Of a stretch of 14,462 nt of DNA, positions 14,012-14,462 are shown one piece after another (within the stretch, counting starts at the first letter, position 1; each line of letters opens with the position of its first letter). Position numbers and translations under genes: made by a program. The stretch is from contig CABRHH010000040.1 in assembly GCA_902470695.1 (NCBI GenBank), forward strand, positions 1 to 14,462, written 5' to 3'. This DNA comes from an uncultured Collinsella sp. (GTDB lineage: Bacteria; Actinomycetota; Coriobacteriia; Coriobacteriales; Coriobacteriaceae). The notes beneath the pieces are model-generated. The model worked only from the letters and a program-made list of their open reading frames with translations, had not been told where the DNA came from and did no database searches.

Positions 14012-14462
14012 CGCGTAGCGCGACGCATCGGTGGCCACATCGATCGTCGAAGCGGCCTCCACGACCTCGTTTCCATCGGGGCTGTAGGCCACGAGTTTCA
14101 CCGTGTGGACGTCCTCGGGGATGGTGTCCTTCGGAACCGTGAGGGTGAACTCACCCGCGAGCAGCTTGTCGAAGGGGATGAGCGCGGTGGCGTAGACCTT
14201 GCTCTCGTCGATCTTGCCGGTGTGCTCGTCGACCGCCACCAGCTTGACGGAGGCGTTGCCCGCATCCTGATTCGTCACCGAGAGCTTCTTGCTCGCGTCG
14301 GATGGGTCGTCGATGAGCGGCTTGGGCAGCGCGCCGGCGATCTGCGCGGTGGCCGCGGGGCTGATGGCAACCACCTTGGTGGTGGACACCATCGGCTTAT
14401 AGCTGGCGGCGTCTTTGGCCTCCGTCTTGTCGACCAGTACCTCCTGGCAGATCGGGAGAGCG
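13853..14462 (-). CDS. Rib-repeat surface protein, upstream part, partial at right edge
   Basis: The frame is open from the right edge of the window and holds about 203 residues before its stop at 13853; an internal ATG at 14392 is not needed as a start. It reads LPICQEVLVDKTEAKDAASY, then a beta-rich region (about 14390-14020) that I do not recognise, with HTVKLVAYSPDGNEV, and then the first half of a Rib repeat (PIDGTITVGKGSKPG). Real coding appears to end near 13952, where the homology jumps to the frame of the 10461-13943 gene. The last 33 or so residues (TWTPTSFPKMPSIPGSRRR and on) are out-of-frame nonsense. The true start, signal peptide and any adhesin domain lie outside the window. 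Confidence 0.75.
   Translation of the reverse strand, partial: ALPICQEVLVDKTEAKDAASYKPMVSTTKVVAISPAATAQIAGALPKPLIDDPSDASKKLSVTNQDAGNASVKLVAVDEHTGKIDESKVYATALIPFDKLLAGEFTLTVPKDTIPEDVHTVKLVAYSPDGNEVVEAASTIDVATDASRYAPIDGTITVGKGSKPGSAEARARTWTPTSFPKMPSIPGSRRRIPARPAPCTAR

Noticed and set aside
10284..14018. A 1244-codon plus-strand open frame with repeats
   Set aside because: It is the mirror of the Rib array; the repeats come from the true minus-strand gene, which has an LPXTG anchor and terminator.

Overview
The window looks like chromosomal DNA of a high-GC Gram-positive bacterium. Two large surface proteins end in sortase signals (LPQTG and LPKTG), strong GGAGG ribosome sites are common, and one surface protein is built of Rib/alpha-like repeats. 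A host-associated actinobacterium of the Coriobacteriia (Collinsella-like) fits best, but this is inference from composition and gene content, not a database match.

Left part (1-3491). The first 500 bases hold no convincing gene but carry a degenerate 41-bp tandem repeat. A minus-strand cluster follows, read right to left: a HAD-superfamily phosphatase (3307-2384), glutamate racemase murI (2371-1499) and RNase PH rph (1234-500). The HAD stop codon lies inside the murI ribosome site, so these two are probably translationally coupled. A 38-bp minisatellite lies between murI and rph. Divergent from the cluster is a tRNA-Val(TAC) gene with its own -10 box and a strong terminator.

Middle (3492-7881). 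The 3' end of the tRNA gene plus its terminator is duplicated 185 bp downstream, with hairpins between the copies. Then comes a 1.1-kb-residue secreted, sortase-anchored glycoside hydrolase of clan GH-A (arabinofuranosidase-like) on the minus strand. It has a LamG-like domain, a helical linker and an unusual inserted domain between its two catalytic glutamates. The 730-bp gap upstream of it is the most structured noncoding part of the window. It holds phased TGTT repeats at the promoter, a second TGTTC array, a palindrome, a 152-bp element with perfect 27-bp inverted repeats, and a repeat family that forms a long hairpin behind groEL.

Right part (7882-14462). The groES-groEL chaperonin operon (minus strand) has an intercistronic stem-loop. 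Upstream of it lies an eroded AbiEii-type nucleotidyltransferase fragment, then the terminator and 3' end of a very large Rib-repeat stalk protein. That gene is split by an apparent one-base frameshift near 13950 and runs off the right edge.

The genes fall into three jobs: cell-wall and RNA housekeeping (murI, rph, tRNA), protein folding (groESL), and cell-surface interaction with glycans or host (the two LPXTG proteins). Apart from the two operons there is no sign of one pathway linking them. I see no clear new multigene system; the best candidates for something new are the 27-bp inverted-repeat element, the tRNA-end duplication and the inserted domain of the glycosidase.
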